From: Hymenobacter gummosus
GTDB taxonomy: Bacteria; Bacteroidota; Bacteroidia; Cytophagales; Hymenobacteraceae
Length of the DNA stretch: 64,000 nucleotides
NCBI RefSeq assembly: GCF_003970915.1
Contig: NZ_RXOF01000011.1
Span: 124,001 to 188,000 of the forward strand
Direction of reading: 5' to 3'
Translations under genes and position numbers: made by a program
Notes under the pieces: model-generated
What the model saw: the letters and a program-made list of their open reading frames with translations, nothing else
Told to the model about the DNA's origin: nothing
Databases searched by the model: none
In this document: positions 33,228 to 41,662 of the stretch, piece after piece
How the letters are laid out: every line of letters begins with the position of its first letter
Position numbering within the stretch: the first letter of the stretch is position 1

Positions 33228-35828
33228 CTCCGGCAGCTCCTCGATTTCGCCGCTGCGGCCGTCCATGCGCACCGGCTGGCCGCTGCGCAGGCGGCGGGTG
33301 AGGTCGGGCACGTTGATGATGGTGGGAATGCCCAGCTCGCGCAGCAGAATGACGGAGTGCGACAGGGACGAGCCTTTTTCGATGATGACGCCGCGGCAGA
33401 CCGGGAACAGGGCGGCCCAGCCCGGGTCGGTGCGCAGGGCGCAAACGATTTTGCCGGCCACGGCCAAATCGTCGTCGGGGCTGGTGACGACGATGACTTC
33501 GCCGCTGACCTGCCCGGGGTAGCAGCCAGTGCCGCGCAGGGCGCCGTCGGCGGGGGCCGCGGCGGCCAGCGGCGGGCTGGGCACCGTCACGCGGCTGGGC
33601 ACGTGCTGGCGGGCGTAGCCGGCAAACTCCCGCTGCCGCTCAGCCACCAGCGCAGCCAGAGTACCGACGCTACCAGGCGCGGACAAACCAGGAGCATTGG
33701 CGGCTGGCAGCGCCTCGGCGGCGGTTTCGATTTCGTCCTCGGTCAGGTAGAACACATCCTCTGCCGCGGCCAGCTGGCCGGCCGCCATCAGCCGCTCCCC
33801 CAGGGCCCGGTACAGGCCGCGGTACATGCCAAACAGCCGGGTGCGCTCCAGCCGCAGCGACTCCCGGTGCGCAATGGCCTGCTGAAGCTGCCCGAGCTGG
33901 CGCCGCAGCCGGCGGCGCCGGAGCGGGCCGCGGCCGCGCAGCAAACCGGCTATTTCGGCTTCGGCCCCGCGCAGTACCTCGTGGCCGGCGCTGCCGAAGG
34001 TAGCGGGGGCGGGCCCCAGCAAGTAGTTGCGCAGGTACTGGTAGAAAATCTGCGGGCGGGTGCGCATGGTGGCCGTTTCCAGCTTCAGCTCCCCCACCGT
34101 CCGGTCGCCGAAGGCGTCGATGAACTGCGCCACTTCGCGGGCGAAATCCGGGTAGCGGGCTTCGATTTGGGCGGGCAAGTCGTCGGGGAAGGCCACGATG
34201 AGCTGGCGCAAGGGCTCCTGCGGGCGCGCGGCGGCGGCCAGGGCCAGCAGGCGGCGGGTGGGCTGGGTGCTGGCCAGGTCCTGGTCGGCGGCCAGGTAAC
34301 GGCGCAGCAGCTCCTCGGGCTCGGGGGCGCCCAGGGCGCGCAGCTGGCGCAGAGCCCGGCCGTTGGTCATCATCACGTAGAAGTCGTTGACGATGGGCGT
34401 GCTCCACTGGCCGAGCAGCTCCGCGTCGAGGCAGCGCTTTTCGGCCAGCAGCTCGGCCGGGCTCAGGCCACTGAGCGGACGGGCGTAAAACTGCGCGTAG
34501 TGGCGGGCAAAGCGGGCGTGAAAGGCGCGCACGGCCTTATCGAGGCGGGCAAAGGCGGTGAGCAGGCGGGTCAGGTTGAGCAGCAGGCGCGGCAGCAGGC
34601 GCAGCTTGGCCGGGAGGCTTTTCTTGCGCGTCTGCACGAAGTCGACCGGCTCTTCCAGGCCCATCATGCGCTCCATATCGTCCTTGTTCTGGCGGAACGA
34701 GGGCAGCAGCTGCAGGCCGCGGTACCAGTTGTTGATGTTGTAGTAGATGCGGCCCTGCACCAGTCCCAGCAGGTTGGTCACCACCGACTCCTGGGCCCGG
34801 ATCTGCGCCGCTGGCAGGCCCAGCGCGTGCATGGTCTGGCGGTAGACGGTGGCGTAGGCGCGGCGGGCAAAGCTGAAGGTGAGCGGCGTGGTCACCCCGC
34901 AGTAGCTTTCCTGGATGTTGCTGTTGTCGTACACGACGACCTCCGGAATGGCCTGGGTGACGGGCCGGGCCTGCACTATCCACAGCGTACCGGCCGCATC
35001 GACCACAAACTCCACGTCCTGGGGCCCGCCGAACGCCTGCTCCAGCCGCTGCCCGGTGGCAAACAGCTCCTGCAGCTGCGCCTCGCTGAGGCAGGGCGCG
35101 TCCTGCCGCTCGGCGGGCACCGCCGTCGTTTCCAGGCCGCCAGCCGGGCGGGCACTCAGCTGCTGCTCCTTGGCGGCAATGGTCTGGCGGTGCAGGCGGC
35201 CGGAGGCTTTGGCGAAGTAGAACTCATCGGGCTGCAGCTGCCCGCTTACCAGCCCTTCGCCGAAGCCCCAGACGGCGTGCACGGCCAGCTCCTGCGGGTA
35301 CTCGGGAAAGCTGGTGAACATCACCCCGCTGGCCACGGGCGTCACCTGCCGCTGCACGATGACGGCCGGGCGGGCCGCCAGCGGCAGGCCCTTCTGCCGG
35401 CGGTAGGCCAGGGCGCGGTCGGAGTAGGCGGAGGCGGCGCAGCAGGCAATGGCCCACCAGATGCTGCCCAGATTGGTCAGGTTCAGGTACGAGTCCATGA
35501 GCCCGGCAAAGGCGTCGTGCCGGCCGTCTTCATCGGCGACGGAGGAGCGCACCACCATGGGCTGCCCCGGATAGCCCCAGCGGTGCAGGGCAGCCTTCAG
35601 CTGCCCGCGCAGCTCCACCGGCAGCTGGTAGTTGCCCAGCTGCTGGCGGCGCTGGCGTAACCCTTCCGCGTCGAGGGGCAGCGCGGTCAGCAGCCAATCA
35701 AACTCCTCGGCGGGCAAAACGGCGAAATCGGGCACGCGTACGCCGGCGGCCTGCAGGCGCAGCAGCCCCTGGGCCTTGCCGCCCACGGACCAGGGCCGCG
35801 TCAGTCGGGTAGTGGAAGAGAGAATCAT
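33213..35828 (-). CDS. PEP synthase-like dikinase (PEP/pyruvate-binding and PEP-utilising domains)
   Basis: 871 residues from ATG 35828. N-terminal ATP-grasp-like PPDK_N domain (SVGGKAQGLLRLQAAGVRVP, MVVRSSVADEDGRHDAFAGL, VEFVVDAAGTLWIVQARPVT), a long helical middle (~310-730) and a C-terminal phosphohistidine domain with His824 in GSSLSHSVILLRELGIPTI. The domain order is that of PEP synthase and, with the long middle, of rifampin phosphotransferase-like enzymes that use ATP to phosphorylate a small molecule. The missing PEP-binding barrel argues against true PEP synthase. Co-directional with the UbiA-like gene (32-bp gap). Its last codons come from a repeat arm. Confidence 0.85.
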   Translation of the reverse strand: MILSSTTRLTRPWSVGGKAQGLLRLQAAGVRVPDFAVLPAEEFDWLLTALPLDAEGLRQRRQQLGNYQLPVELRGQLKAALHRWGYPGQPMVVRSSVADEDGRHDAFAGLMDSYLNLTNLGSIWWAIACCAASAYSDRALAYRRQKGLPLAARPAVIVQRQVTPVASGVMFTSFPEYPQELAVHAVWGFGEGLVSGQLQPDEFYFAKASGRLHRQTIAAKEQQLSARPAGGLETTAVPAERQDAPCLSEAQLQELFATGQRLEQAFGGPQDVEFVVDAAGTLWIVQARPVTQAIPEVVVYDNSNIQESYCGVTTPLTFSFARRAYATVYRQTMHALGLPAAQIRAQESVVTNLLGLVQGRIYYNINNWYRGLQLLPSFRQNKDDMERMMGLEEPVDFVQTRKKSLPAKLRLLPRLLLNLTRLLTAFARLDKAVRAFHARFARHYAQFYARPLSGLSPAELLAEKRCLDAELLGQWSTPIVNDFYVMMTNGRALRQLRALGAPEPEELLRRYLAADQDLASTQPTRRLLALAAAARPQEPLRQLIVAFPDDLPAQIEARYPDFAREVAQFIDAFGDRTVGELKLETATMRTRPQIFYQYLRNYLLGPAPATFGSAGHEVLRGAEAEIAGLLRGRGPLRRRRLRRQLGQLQQAIAHRESLRLERTRLFGMYRGLYRALGERLMAAGQLAAAEDVFYLTEDEIETAAEALPAANAPGLSAPGSVGTLAALVAERQREFAGYARQHVPSRVTVPSPPLAAAAPADGALRGTGCYPGQVSGEVIVVTSPDDDLAVAGKIVCALRTDPGWAALFPVCRGVIIEKGSSLSHSVILLRELGIPTIINVPDLTRRLRSGQPVRMDGRSGEIEELPELAPV

Positions 35829-35860
35829 GGCAGCGGGGCAAGAATTGGCGGCTGGGCCAG

Positions 35861-36760
35861 CTACGCGGCCGCCGCAATTTCCACGATGATGGCCACGTAG
35901 CTCGTGAGCATGAACAACGACACCAGCAGCTCGGCCACTTTCAGCGTCTTGGCTTGGGGGCGGCGCCAGCTCAGCGCGTAGGCCAGCAGCGTGGCCGCGA
36001 ACAGGGCCGCCATCAGCCCGAACGGCCAGGGCCGGGCCGCCAGCAGCCGTAGCAGGTAGCCCTGCACCGCGGTGCCAGCCAGCAGCACCAGCAGCACCGC
36101 CACGATGGCCCCGCCGTAGCCCAGGGTGCGCGAGTAAGAGTCGACGCCGGGCCGCTCCTCGGCGGCGGGCTTGATTTTGCGGGCAATTTCGAAGGCCAGG
36201 CCGCCGAGCAGACTCAGCAGCCCGAGCAGCAGCAGCGGCAGCGTGAGCAGGGGCCGCGCCGCGTAGGCCGACCACACCCAGCCAATAATCAACGGCATGA
36301 TGAGCAGGTGGGTGAGGGCGTAGAGCACCAGCCGCGCCCGCAGCCACTGGGGGGCAAAAAACTCGTAGCGCATCACCAGGCTGTAGCCCAGGGCCAGCCC
36401 CCAGGCCAGCAGCGTGGCCCCGCCCTGCCAGCCCGACCAGCCCAGCTCCAGCAGCAGCCCGGCCCAGGCCAAGCGCTGCAGCTGCCCCAGCGTCACGCGG
36501 CCCGACTGCAGCACGCGCTGCGGGAAATTCACCGCGTCGGCGGCGTAGTCCTTGATTTCATCGAAGACGCGCAGACGAAAGAAAAAGGAAATGACGGCCA
36601 GGATGCCCACCGCTTCGTTGGGCCCGAACGAGGCGGCCGCCGCACTGGGCTGGGTGGCGCGGGCCACGGCGTACACCGTCAGAAACAGGATGGCAAACAG
36701 GGCCATGTTGACGGGCGGAAACCGCTCCTGCAAGTAGGCCCACAGGGCTCGTAGATTCAT
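35861..36760 (-). CDS. UbiA-like membrane prenyltransferase family protein
   Basis: 299 residues with about eight to nine membrane helices. The first acidic motif is FRLRVFDEIKDYAAD (Asp67, Glu68, Asp71, Asp75) and the second is FEIARKIKPAAEERPGVDSY with Glu191, Arg194, Lys195 and Asp207. These are at the positions of the two Asp-rich Mg-diphosphate sites of UbiA enzymes, though the first lacks the canonical NDxxD start. Such enzymes attach a prenyl or similar group to an acceptor in the membrane. First gene of an operon with the dikinase; its promoter element lies 5 nt before the ATG. Confidence 0.8.
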   Translation of the reverse strand: MNLRALWAYLQERFPPVNMALFAILFLTVYAVARATQPSAAAASFGPNEAVGILAVISFFFRLRVFDEIKDYAADAVNFPQRVLQSGRVTLGQLQRLAWAGLLLELGWSGWQGGATLLAWGLALGYSLVMRYEFFAPQWLRARLVLYALTHLLIMPLIIGWVWSAYAARPLLTLPLLLLGLLSLLGGLAFEIARKIKPAAEERPGVDSYSRTLGYGGAIVAVLLVLLAGTAVQGYLLRLLAARPWPFGLMAALFAATLLAYALSWRRPQAKTLKVAELLVSLFMLTSYVAIIVEIAAAA

Positions 36761-36765
36761 GCCGG

Positions 36766-36772
36766 CAAATTA
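36766..36772 (-). promoter_or_regulatory. -7-like element immediately before the UbiA-like gene
   Basis: TAATTTG on the minus strand followed by CCGGC and the ATG at 36760; predicts a leaderless transcript. Confidence 0.4.
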
Positions 36773-37065
36773 GCCCGCCAGCGGGCTTATCCGGGCATAA
36801 TGCGCGGCAGGTTCGGACTTTTTACTGCTACTGGCACGTGCTGACCAACTGATGATGAGGCCAGCGCAACGAACAGGCGAAGCGCAATTGATTCACCGCT
36901 ATTAATCAATTGCTTACGCCTCAGCATATTTCATCTGAGCCCTGCCGGTGTAGTGCGCACCTTGAGCGGCGGTACTCTGTTCCGGGCTGGAGCGTCTGAC
37001 TTTAGCTTTTCCACCAGCCCAAGTCCAAACCGACTCCGTTACGCCGGATGCTGCGGCCACCGCGC

Positions 37066-37072
37066 TACTTTG
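37066..37072 (+). promoter_or_regulatory. -7-like element immediately before the MMPL gene
   Basis: TACTTTG followed by CCGC and the ATG at 37077. Confidence 0.4.
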
Positions 37073-37076
37073 CCGC

Positions 37077-39329
37077 ATGATTGAGCTTCTCTACCGCCTG
37101 CGCTTTGGGCTGCTGGGCCTGCTGCTGCTGGCGGCGGTACTGCTCTGGCCGGGCGTGCAGCGGGCCGTGCAGGTCGACAACAGCCTGGAAGCCTGGTTTC
37201 TGCAAAACGACCCGGCCCTGCGCGCCTACCAGGATTTCCAGCAGCGCTTCGGCAACGACGAGGTCATCATCGTGGCCACGCACGACGCCCGGGGGCTGCT
37301 GACGTCCGACTACTTCCAGCGCTTCCAGGAGTTGAGCCGGGCGCTGGAAAGCCTGCCCGCGGTGGCGGCCGTCATCGGCCCGGGCAACGCCACCGTGCCC
37401 ACCCGCGCCGGCCTGCTGGGCAGCGGGTCGAGGCCGCTGCTGCCGGCCCCGCCCGCGCAGGTGCGCCGCACCCTGCAGCAGCACCCGCTGCTGCAGGAGC
37501 AGCTGTTCAGCCCCGATTTCCGCACGGCCCGCTTCGTGGTGGTGCTGCGCCGCCTGCCCGATTTCGACGCCCGGCGCGGGGAAATCCTGGCTGCGGTGGA
37601 AAGCACGGTGCACCGGCACCTGCCGCCCGGGCAAACCTACCTGGGCGGGGTCGGCGTCATCTTCGCCGGGCTCAACGCCCTTTCTCAGCACGATTTCGGC
37701 CTGTTTCTGGGCCTAGGCTACCTGCTCATGTTCACGGTGCTGGCCCTGCTCTACCGCAACGCCTGGCTGCTCCTGTACGTGCTGGGCATCGTGGGCCTGG
37801 CGACGTATCTCACGCTGGGCGCGTACGGCGCCCTGGGCTACCGCCTGAATCTGATGACGGTGCTGCTGCCGGTGGTGCTCATCCTGCTTGGCATCATGGA
37901 CGCCATGCACGTCATCAACGAGCGGAACCTGGTGGCCGAGCACGGGCCCGGCCTCTCAGACCGCGAAACCGCCCTGCTGGCCTTGCAGCGCACGTTTTCG
38001 CCCTGCCTGGCCACCATGCTCACCACCGTGGCCGGCTTCCTGGCCCTGGTCACCAGCCCCATGGCCATTCTGCGCAACTTCGGTTTGTTCGCCGCCCTGG
38101 GCATTGCCCTCTGCCTCGTGCTGACCTTCGTGCTCGGGGCCATCATCCTGCCGCTGACCCGGCCCGCACCCCGCGCCACCCGCGCCGCCAGCCTGGGCCT
38201 GGCCCGCTTCTACTCGTCTATCCTGACGCACAAAGGACGCTTCACGGCCCTGTCGGCTGCGCTGGTGCTGCTGGCCGCGGCGGGCTTATTTTGGCTGAAA
38301 TCTGACACCTACACGCTCGGCTACTTCCCCCAGGGCCACCGCGTGGTGCAGGACCACCAGCGCCTCGAAGCCACCTGGGGCCCCTATCTGCCGCTGGAGC
38401 TGCTGGTGGAGCCCCGTCCCGGCCACCAGTTGCACGATGCGGCCCTGGTGCAGGCCACCGCCGCCTTCGCCGACTCGGCCCGCCGGCTGCCGGGCGTGGG
38501 ACGGGTGTTCGGTTTCCACTCGCTCTACGAGGCCGGGCTGGCGGCGCAGTTTCCGGGCCGGGGCCGGGCGGCACTGGGCAGCCAGAGCCTGCTGCGGGCC
38601 GTGGATCAGCAGCTGGCCACCGATTACCCACAGCTGGCGGGGCAGTTTATCCACCGCGGCAGCGGCACGGGGCGCATCACCGTGTCGGGGCGCATGCTCA
38701 CGGCCCGGCAGCTCACGGCCAAGACCGACACCCTGCTCGGGCTGGCCCGCCGCACGCTTGGTTCGGTTGCTACAGTGCGCCCGGCCGGCTACCAGCCCCT
38801 GTACGCCCGCATCGTGGAGTACGTCACCACCTCGCAGACCGAGAGCCTGCTGCTGTCCATCCTGACGGTATCGGCACTGGTGTGGCTGTACGTGCGCAGC
38901 CTGCGCCTGGCCCTGCTCACGGTGCTGCCCAACCTGTTTCCGGTGCTGGTGCTGCTGGGTTTGATGGGCTGGCTGGGCATCCGGCTCGATACGGCCACGG
39001 CCAGCATTGCCGCCATCGTGCTCGGCCTCTGCGTCGACGATACGGTGCACTACATTCACCACTACCGGCAGGCGCGGCGCAGCGGCCAGCCGCCGCACGC
39101 GGCGCGCCTGGGCACCATCACCCACGTGGGCCCCACCATCGTGCTGACCAGCGTGGTGCTCTTCCTCGGCTACGCCGTAATGGGCCTGGGCGCGCTGAAA
39201 ACGGTGCAGCTGTTCGGGCTGCTGACGGCCGTGAGCGTAGCCGCCGCCCTGTTCGGCGAAATCGTCATCTTCCCGCTGGTACTGGAGCGGTTCGACCGAG
39301 AGCCGGCCGCCAAGGCAGATCGGCCCTAG
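37077..39329 (+). CDS. MMPL/RND family transporter
   Basis: 750 residues with the classic 1+5 / 1+5 membrane helix layout: helix 1 near 10-27, periplasmic domain ~30-205 (VDNSLEAWFLQNDPALRAYQ), helices to ~375, then a second helix at ~395, periplasmic domain ~415-580, and a last helix set starting ~585. The second half contains LGLCVDDTVHYIHHYRQARR, the conserved Asp motif of proton-driven RND transporters, and the first has LLGIMDAMHVINERN in the matching place. Relatives export lipids (mycobacterial MmpL, HpnN for hopanoids). Divergent from the UbiA/dikinase operon, suggesting export of that product. Confidence 0.9.
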   Translation: MIELLYRLRFGLLGLLLLAAVLLWPGVQRAVQVDNSLEAWFLQNDPALRAYQDFQQRFGNDEVIIVATHDARGLLTSDYFQRFQELSRALESLPAVAAVIGPGNATVPTRAGLLGSGSRPLLPAPPAQVRRTLQQHPLLQEQLFSPDFRTARFVVVLRRLPDFDARRGEILAAVESTVHRHLPPGQTYLGGVGVIFAGLNALSQHDFGLFLGLGYLLMFTVLALLYRNAWLLLYVLGIVGLATYLTLGAYGALGYRLNLMTVLLPVVLILLGIMDAMHVINERNLVAEHGPGLSDRETALLALQRTFSPCLATMLTTVAGFLALVTSPMAILRNFGLFAALGIALCLVLTFVLGAIILPLTRPAPRATRAASLGLARFYSSILTHKGRFTALSAALVLLAAAGLFWLKSDTYTLGYFPQGHRVVQDHQRLEATWGPYLPLELLVEPRPGHQLHDAALVQATAAFADSARRLPGVGRVFGFHSLYEAGLAAQFPGRGRAALGSQSLLRAVDQQLATDYPQLAGQFIHRGSGTGRITVSGRMLTARQLTAKTDTLLGLARRTLGSVATVRPAGYQPLYARIVEYVTTSQTESLLLSILTVSALVWLYVRSLRLALLTVLPNLFPVLVLLGLMGWLGIRLDTATASIAAIVLGLCVDDTVHYIHHYRQARRSGQPPHAARLGTITHVGPTIVLTSVVLFLGYAVMGLGALKTVQLFGLLTAVSVAAALFGEIVIFPLVLERFDREPAAKADRP

Positions 39330-39357
39330 GCCGCGGCCCTTCTCAACCGGCGGCGGC

Positions 39358-40272
39358 CTAGTCTTTCACCTCGAACGAAATACCGTAATCCTTGGCCCGG
39401 GCCAGAAAACGCTCGATTTTTCCGGTCTTCTGCATCTGCGCGTAGAGCATCACCAGCAGCTGCTGGCTGTCGGATACGTAGGCCGATTTGGCATCGACGT
39501 ACAGGCGGTGCACCTTGAACAGGTTGGTCATGGCCGCCTCGTGGTCCTCGCTGAGCAGGGCCAGCTTGCCCAGCCCGAAATAGCCCTCGGGGTTGTCGGG
39601 GTGGGCCCGCTGCAGCAAGCCGTAGTACTTGCGGGCGTTGTCCCAGTCCTTCAGGAGCGAGTACACCACGGCCTGGTTCAGCAGGGCCACGTCGCCCTCG
39701 GGATAAATGGCCAGCGACCGGTCGTAGGTGGCGCGGGCTTCGTCGTAGTGGCCCAGCTGGCGGTGGCTGATGGCCAGGTGGTCGAGGGCGTACACAAACT
39801 GCGGCTCCAGGGCCAGGGCCTTCTCGTACTGCTTGATGGCGCCCTTGTAGTTTTTCTTCTCCCGGAGCGCGTTGCCTTCCTGGTAGAACTTGTTGGCCTC
39901 GCGCGAGTCCGACAGGCGGTAGTATTTGTCCTGCTTGGCCTTGCCCTCCGGCTCCGGGGCACTGAGCGGAGCCCCGGCCGTCAGCTTGGCCACGGCCGGG
40001 CACATTTCCGGCAGCAGCTGGTACAGGCGCCGGTAGGTGCTCTGCATCCCGTCGACGGTGGATATAAGCTGTTTATCGGCCGCCGTGCCGCTTTCCAGCA
40101 CTTGCCCCATGGCCAGCGGGGCACAACGGCGCAGGCGCTGCTGCAGGGAATCGGGGCTGGCCACGGCGCCCAGACAGTCGCAGGTGCGGGCGGCTACTTT
40201 ATCGACTGTGCTCTGGGCATGCAGGGAGGTCAGGGCCAGCAGGCAGCCGGCCACGGTCAGCAGATACTTCAT
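39358..40272 (-). CDS. Exported TPR protein
   Basis: 304 residues. Signal peptide MKYLLTVAGCLLALTSLHAQ, a cysteine-bearing first domain (ARTCDCLGAV, RRCAPLAMGQ, PEMCPAVAKL), then TPR repeats from ~125 to 260, for example ANKFYQEGNALREKKNYKGA and IKQYEKALALEPQFVYALDH. Probably a periplasmic scaffold protein. Convergent with the MMPL gene (28-bp gap). A TATTTTG-like promoter element lies ~95 bp upstream on the minus strand. Confidence 0.85.
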   Translation of the reverse strand: MKYLLTVAGCLLALTSLHAQSTVDKVAARTCDCLGAVASPDSLQQRLRRCAPLAMGQVLESGTAADKQLISTVDGMQSTYRRLYQLLPEMCPAVAKLTAGAPLSAPEPEGKAKQDKYYRLSDSREANKFYQEGNALREKKNYKGAIKQYEKALALEPQFVYALDHLAISHRQLGHYDEARATYDRSLAIYPEGDVALLNQAVVYSLLKDWDNARKYYGLLQRAHPDNPEGYFGLGKLALLSEDHEAAMTNLFKVHRLYVDAKSAYVSDSQQLLVMLYAQMQKTGKIERFLARAKDYGISFEVKD

Positions 40273-40415
40273 CGGGGGAAATAGAAAGCGGAAAGGACAG
40301 CCTCGAAACGAAGTCAGCCGCCCCGCCGGGCCGCTGCTTCGCGCGGATTCTTTAGCGCCAAAATAGCAACTTCCCCGGGTTGCCCGCCGCGCGGCGGGCA
40401 GAAATTTCCGTCGGT

Positions 40416-41006
40416 TCAGCGGAAGCGCAGGGAATGGAACGCCGGCTCCATACCCGGCTCCAGGTCGGCTTTGTTGGCGGCCAGGTAGAAGTAGTAAGCG
40501 TCGGCCCGGTTGGCCTTGTGCAGGGCCACCACCATGCAGTATTTGTAGCCGGGCGCAAAGCTCGGGCTGGGCGTCAGCAGGCTGGTAGCGCCCCAGTCGG
40601 CCCCAAATTCCTGGCGCACGGCCTGGGCGTCGAATTCCTGCACCGGCGCATCCTGCCCGCCCGAAATGTTGAGCAGCATGGCCTGCAGGGTGCCTTCGTG
40701 GAAGTTGTTGGGGTCGACCATCACCTCACCCTTCTTCTTGGCCGCCGCGTACTCGCGCAGCAGCCCAGCCAGCGGCCGGATGGCGTAGCGCACCTCAAAC
40801 TTGCGCGTGGGATGCTTCAGGGCGTACTCGTAGTTCATGTCGCCGTTGGGCCGCACCGGTACCGCCTTCCAGCTGGCCGGCGCGGTGTAGGCCATGCCGG
40901 CTTCGGTCAGGCCCTTCTGAAAACTTGCCGGCAGGGGCGTGGCGGCCGGCAGCCCGGCGGCGGACAGGATAACGGCAGCCAGCAGGCCGCCTGCGCGAGA
41001 GAGCAT
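40416..41006 (-). CDS. Exported hypothetical protein
   Basis: 196 residues. Signal peptide (GGLLAAVILSAAGLPAA), then an alpha/beta domain: GMAYTAPASWKAVPVRPNGD, YEYALKHPTRKFEVRYAIRP, a helix GLLREYAAAKKKGE, and a strand YKYCMVVALHKANRADAYYF. The pattern of strand, helix and a final FHSLRF is like DUF-type periplasmic proteins related to the PsbP/Mog1 fold, but I cannot assign it. An exact TAGCTTTG promoter element sits 42 bp upstream. Confidence 0.72.
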   Translation of the reverse strand: MLSRAGGLLAAVILSAAGLPAATPLPASFQKGLTEAGMAYTAPASWKAVPVRPNGDMNYEYALKHPTRKFEVRYAIRPLAGLLREYAAAKKKGEVMVDPNNFHEGTLQAMLLNISGGQDAPVQEFDAQAVRQEFGADWGATSLLTPSPSFAPGYKYCMVVALHKANRADAYYFYLAANKADLEPGMEPAFHSLRFR

Positions 41007-41047
41007 AACAAACGAAAGCGCCGCTGCTTGCCGGCGGCCCCTGCCAC

Positions 41048-41055
41048 CAAAGCTA
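41048..41055 (-). promoter_or_regulatory. -7 element TAGCTTTG for the 40416-41006 gene
   Basis: Exact TAnnTTTG match on the minus strand, 41 bp before ATG 41006. Confidence 0.5.
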
Positions 41056-41105
41056 CGCGGCCGCCACCGATTGGCAGCGCCGATGCTCGGCTTTTCGGCT
41101 CGCTG

Positions 41106-41351
41106 TTACAGCTCCTCAGGCAGCTGCACCGCGTCGAGCCAGCTGTGCAGCAGGGCGGGCTTCTGGAAAAGGTTGATGAACAGCACCCGCTCCTCCCCCG
41201 CCAGCCGCCACACCTCGGCGTAAAAATCGGCCAGGGCCCAGAGCTGCAGGCGGCAGCCGTGCTCGGCGCGGTCGGCCAGGTGGTGGCCGGCGCAGCGCAG
41301 CACCTCGGCCTGCTGGCCCATCGAAAGCTGGGTAAAGACGGCGTATTTCAT
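41106..41351 (-). CDS. Small hypothetical protein
   Basis: 81 residues from ATG 41351 (MKYAVFTQLSMGQQAEVLRC). Compact, helical, with HHLADRAEHGCRLQLWALAD and a C-terminal NLFQKPALLHSWLDAVQLPE. No signal or membrane helix. I do not recognise it, but the composition and defined N-terminus suggest a real cytosolic protein. The stop lies 99 bp upstream of the 41006 gene on the same strand. Confidence 0.6.
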   Translation of the reverse strand: MKYAVFTQLSMGQQAEVLRCAGHHLADRAEHGCRLQLWALADFYAEVWRLAGEERVLFINLFQKPALLHSWLDAVQLPEEL

Positions 41352-41423
41352 GGCAACTCGGGTAACAACAACGCGGCCGGTCGGGGGCAAGATAGAAGGT
41401 TTCGGCGAAGTACCACCAGCAGG

Positions 41424-41604
41424 CTGGCGCCGGTTTAGCCACCGCAGGCGGCGTAACCGGTGCCCCCAAATAAGGCCGGCTTTCAGCCTGCGTGAAACGC
41501 TGGGAGCCGGCTGAGCCGAATTGTTCGGACGCCCCACGCAGGTTGAAAACCTGCTTTATGATAGGCACCGGTTACGCCGCCCGCGGCGGCTAAACCGGCG
41601 CCAG
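41424..41604. repeat. Nested inverted repeat CTGGCGCCGGTTTAGC family, copy 2
   Basis: Outer arms 41424-41439 and 41589-41604 match copy 1 (33050-33227). Inner arms GGCACCGGTTACGCC-like and CAGCCTGCG/CGCAGGTTGAAAACCTG are also shared, while the central loop differs. It fills most of the 311-bp gap before the YfcC-family gene. Confidence 0.88.
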
Positions 41605-41622
41605 CCGCGCTGGGTTCCGCCC

Positions 41623-41630
41623 TACCTTCG
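41623..41630 (+). promoter_or_regulatory. -7 element TACCTTCG for the YfcC-family gene
   Basis: 32 bp before ATG 41663 and just outside the right arm of the repeat. Confidence 0.5.
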
Positions 41631-41662
41631 CGTTCTTTACCGCTGCGTTTACCCCGCTTCCT

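Larger units (their letters stand above)
36761..37076. promoter_or_regulatory. Divergent intergenic region between UbiA-like and MMPL genes
   Basis: 316 bp. Both ends carry a -7-like element 4-5 nt before the respective ATG. In the middle is a perfect 10-bp inverted repeat GCAATTGATT / AATCAATTGC (36884-36893 and 36904-36913), a good candidate operator for joint control. No gene fits in between. Confidence 0.5.

Noticed and set aside
33117-35660. 847-codon plus frame opposite the dikinase gene
   Set aside because: Gln/Gly/Ala/His-rich and no domain; the minus-strand dikinase has all motifs.
35829-36347. N-terminal extension of the dikinase frame
   Set aside because: The extra residues overlap the UbiA-like gene out of frame and lack structure; ATG 35828 gives the PPDK_N start at the expected place.
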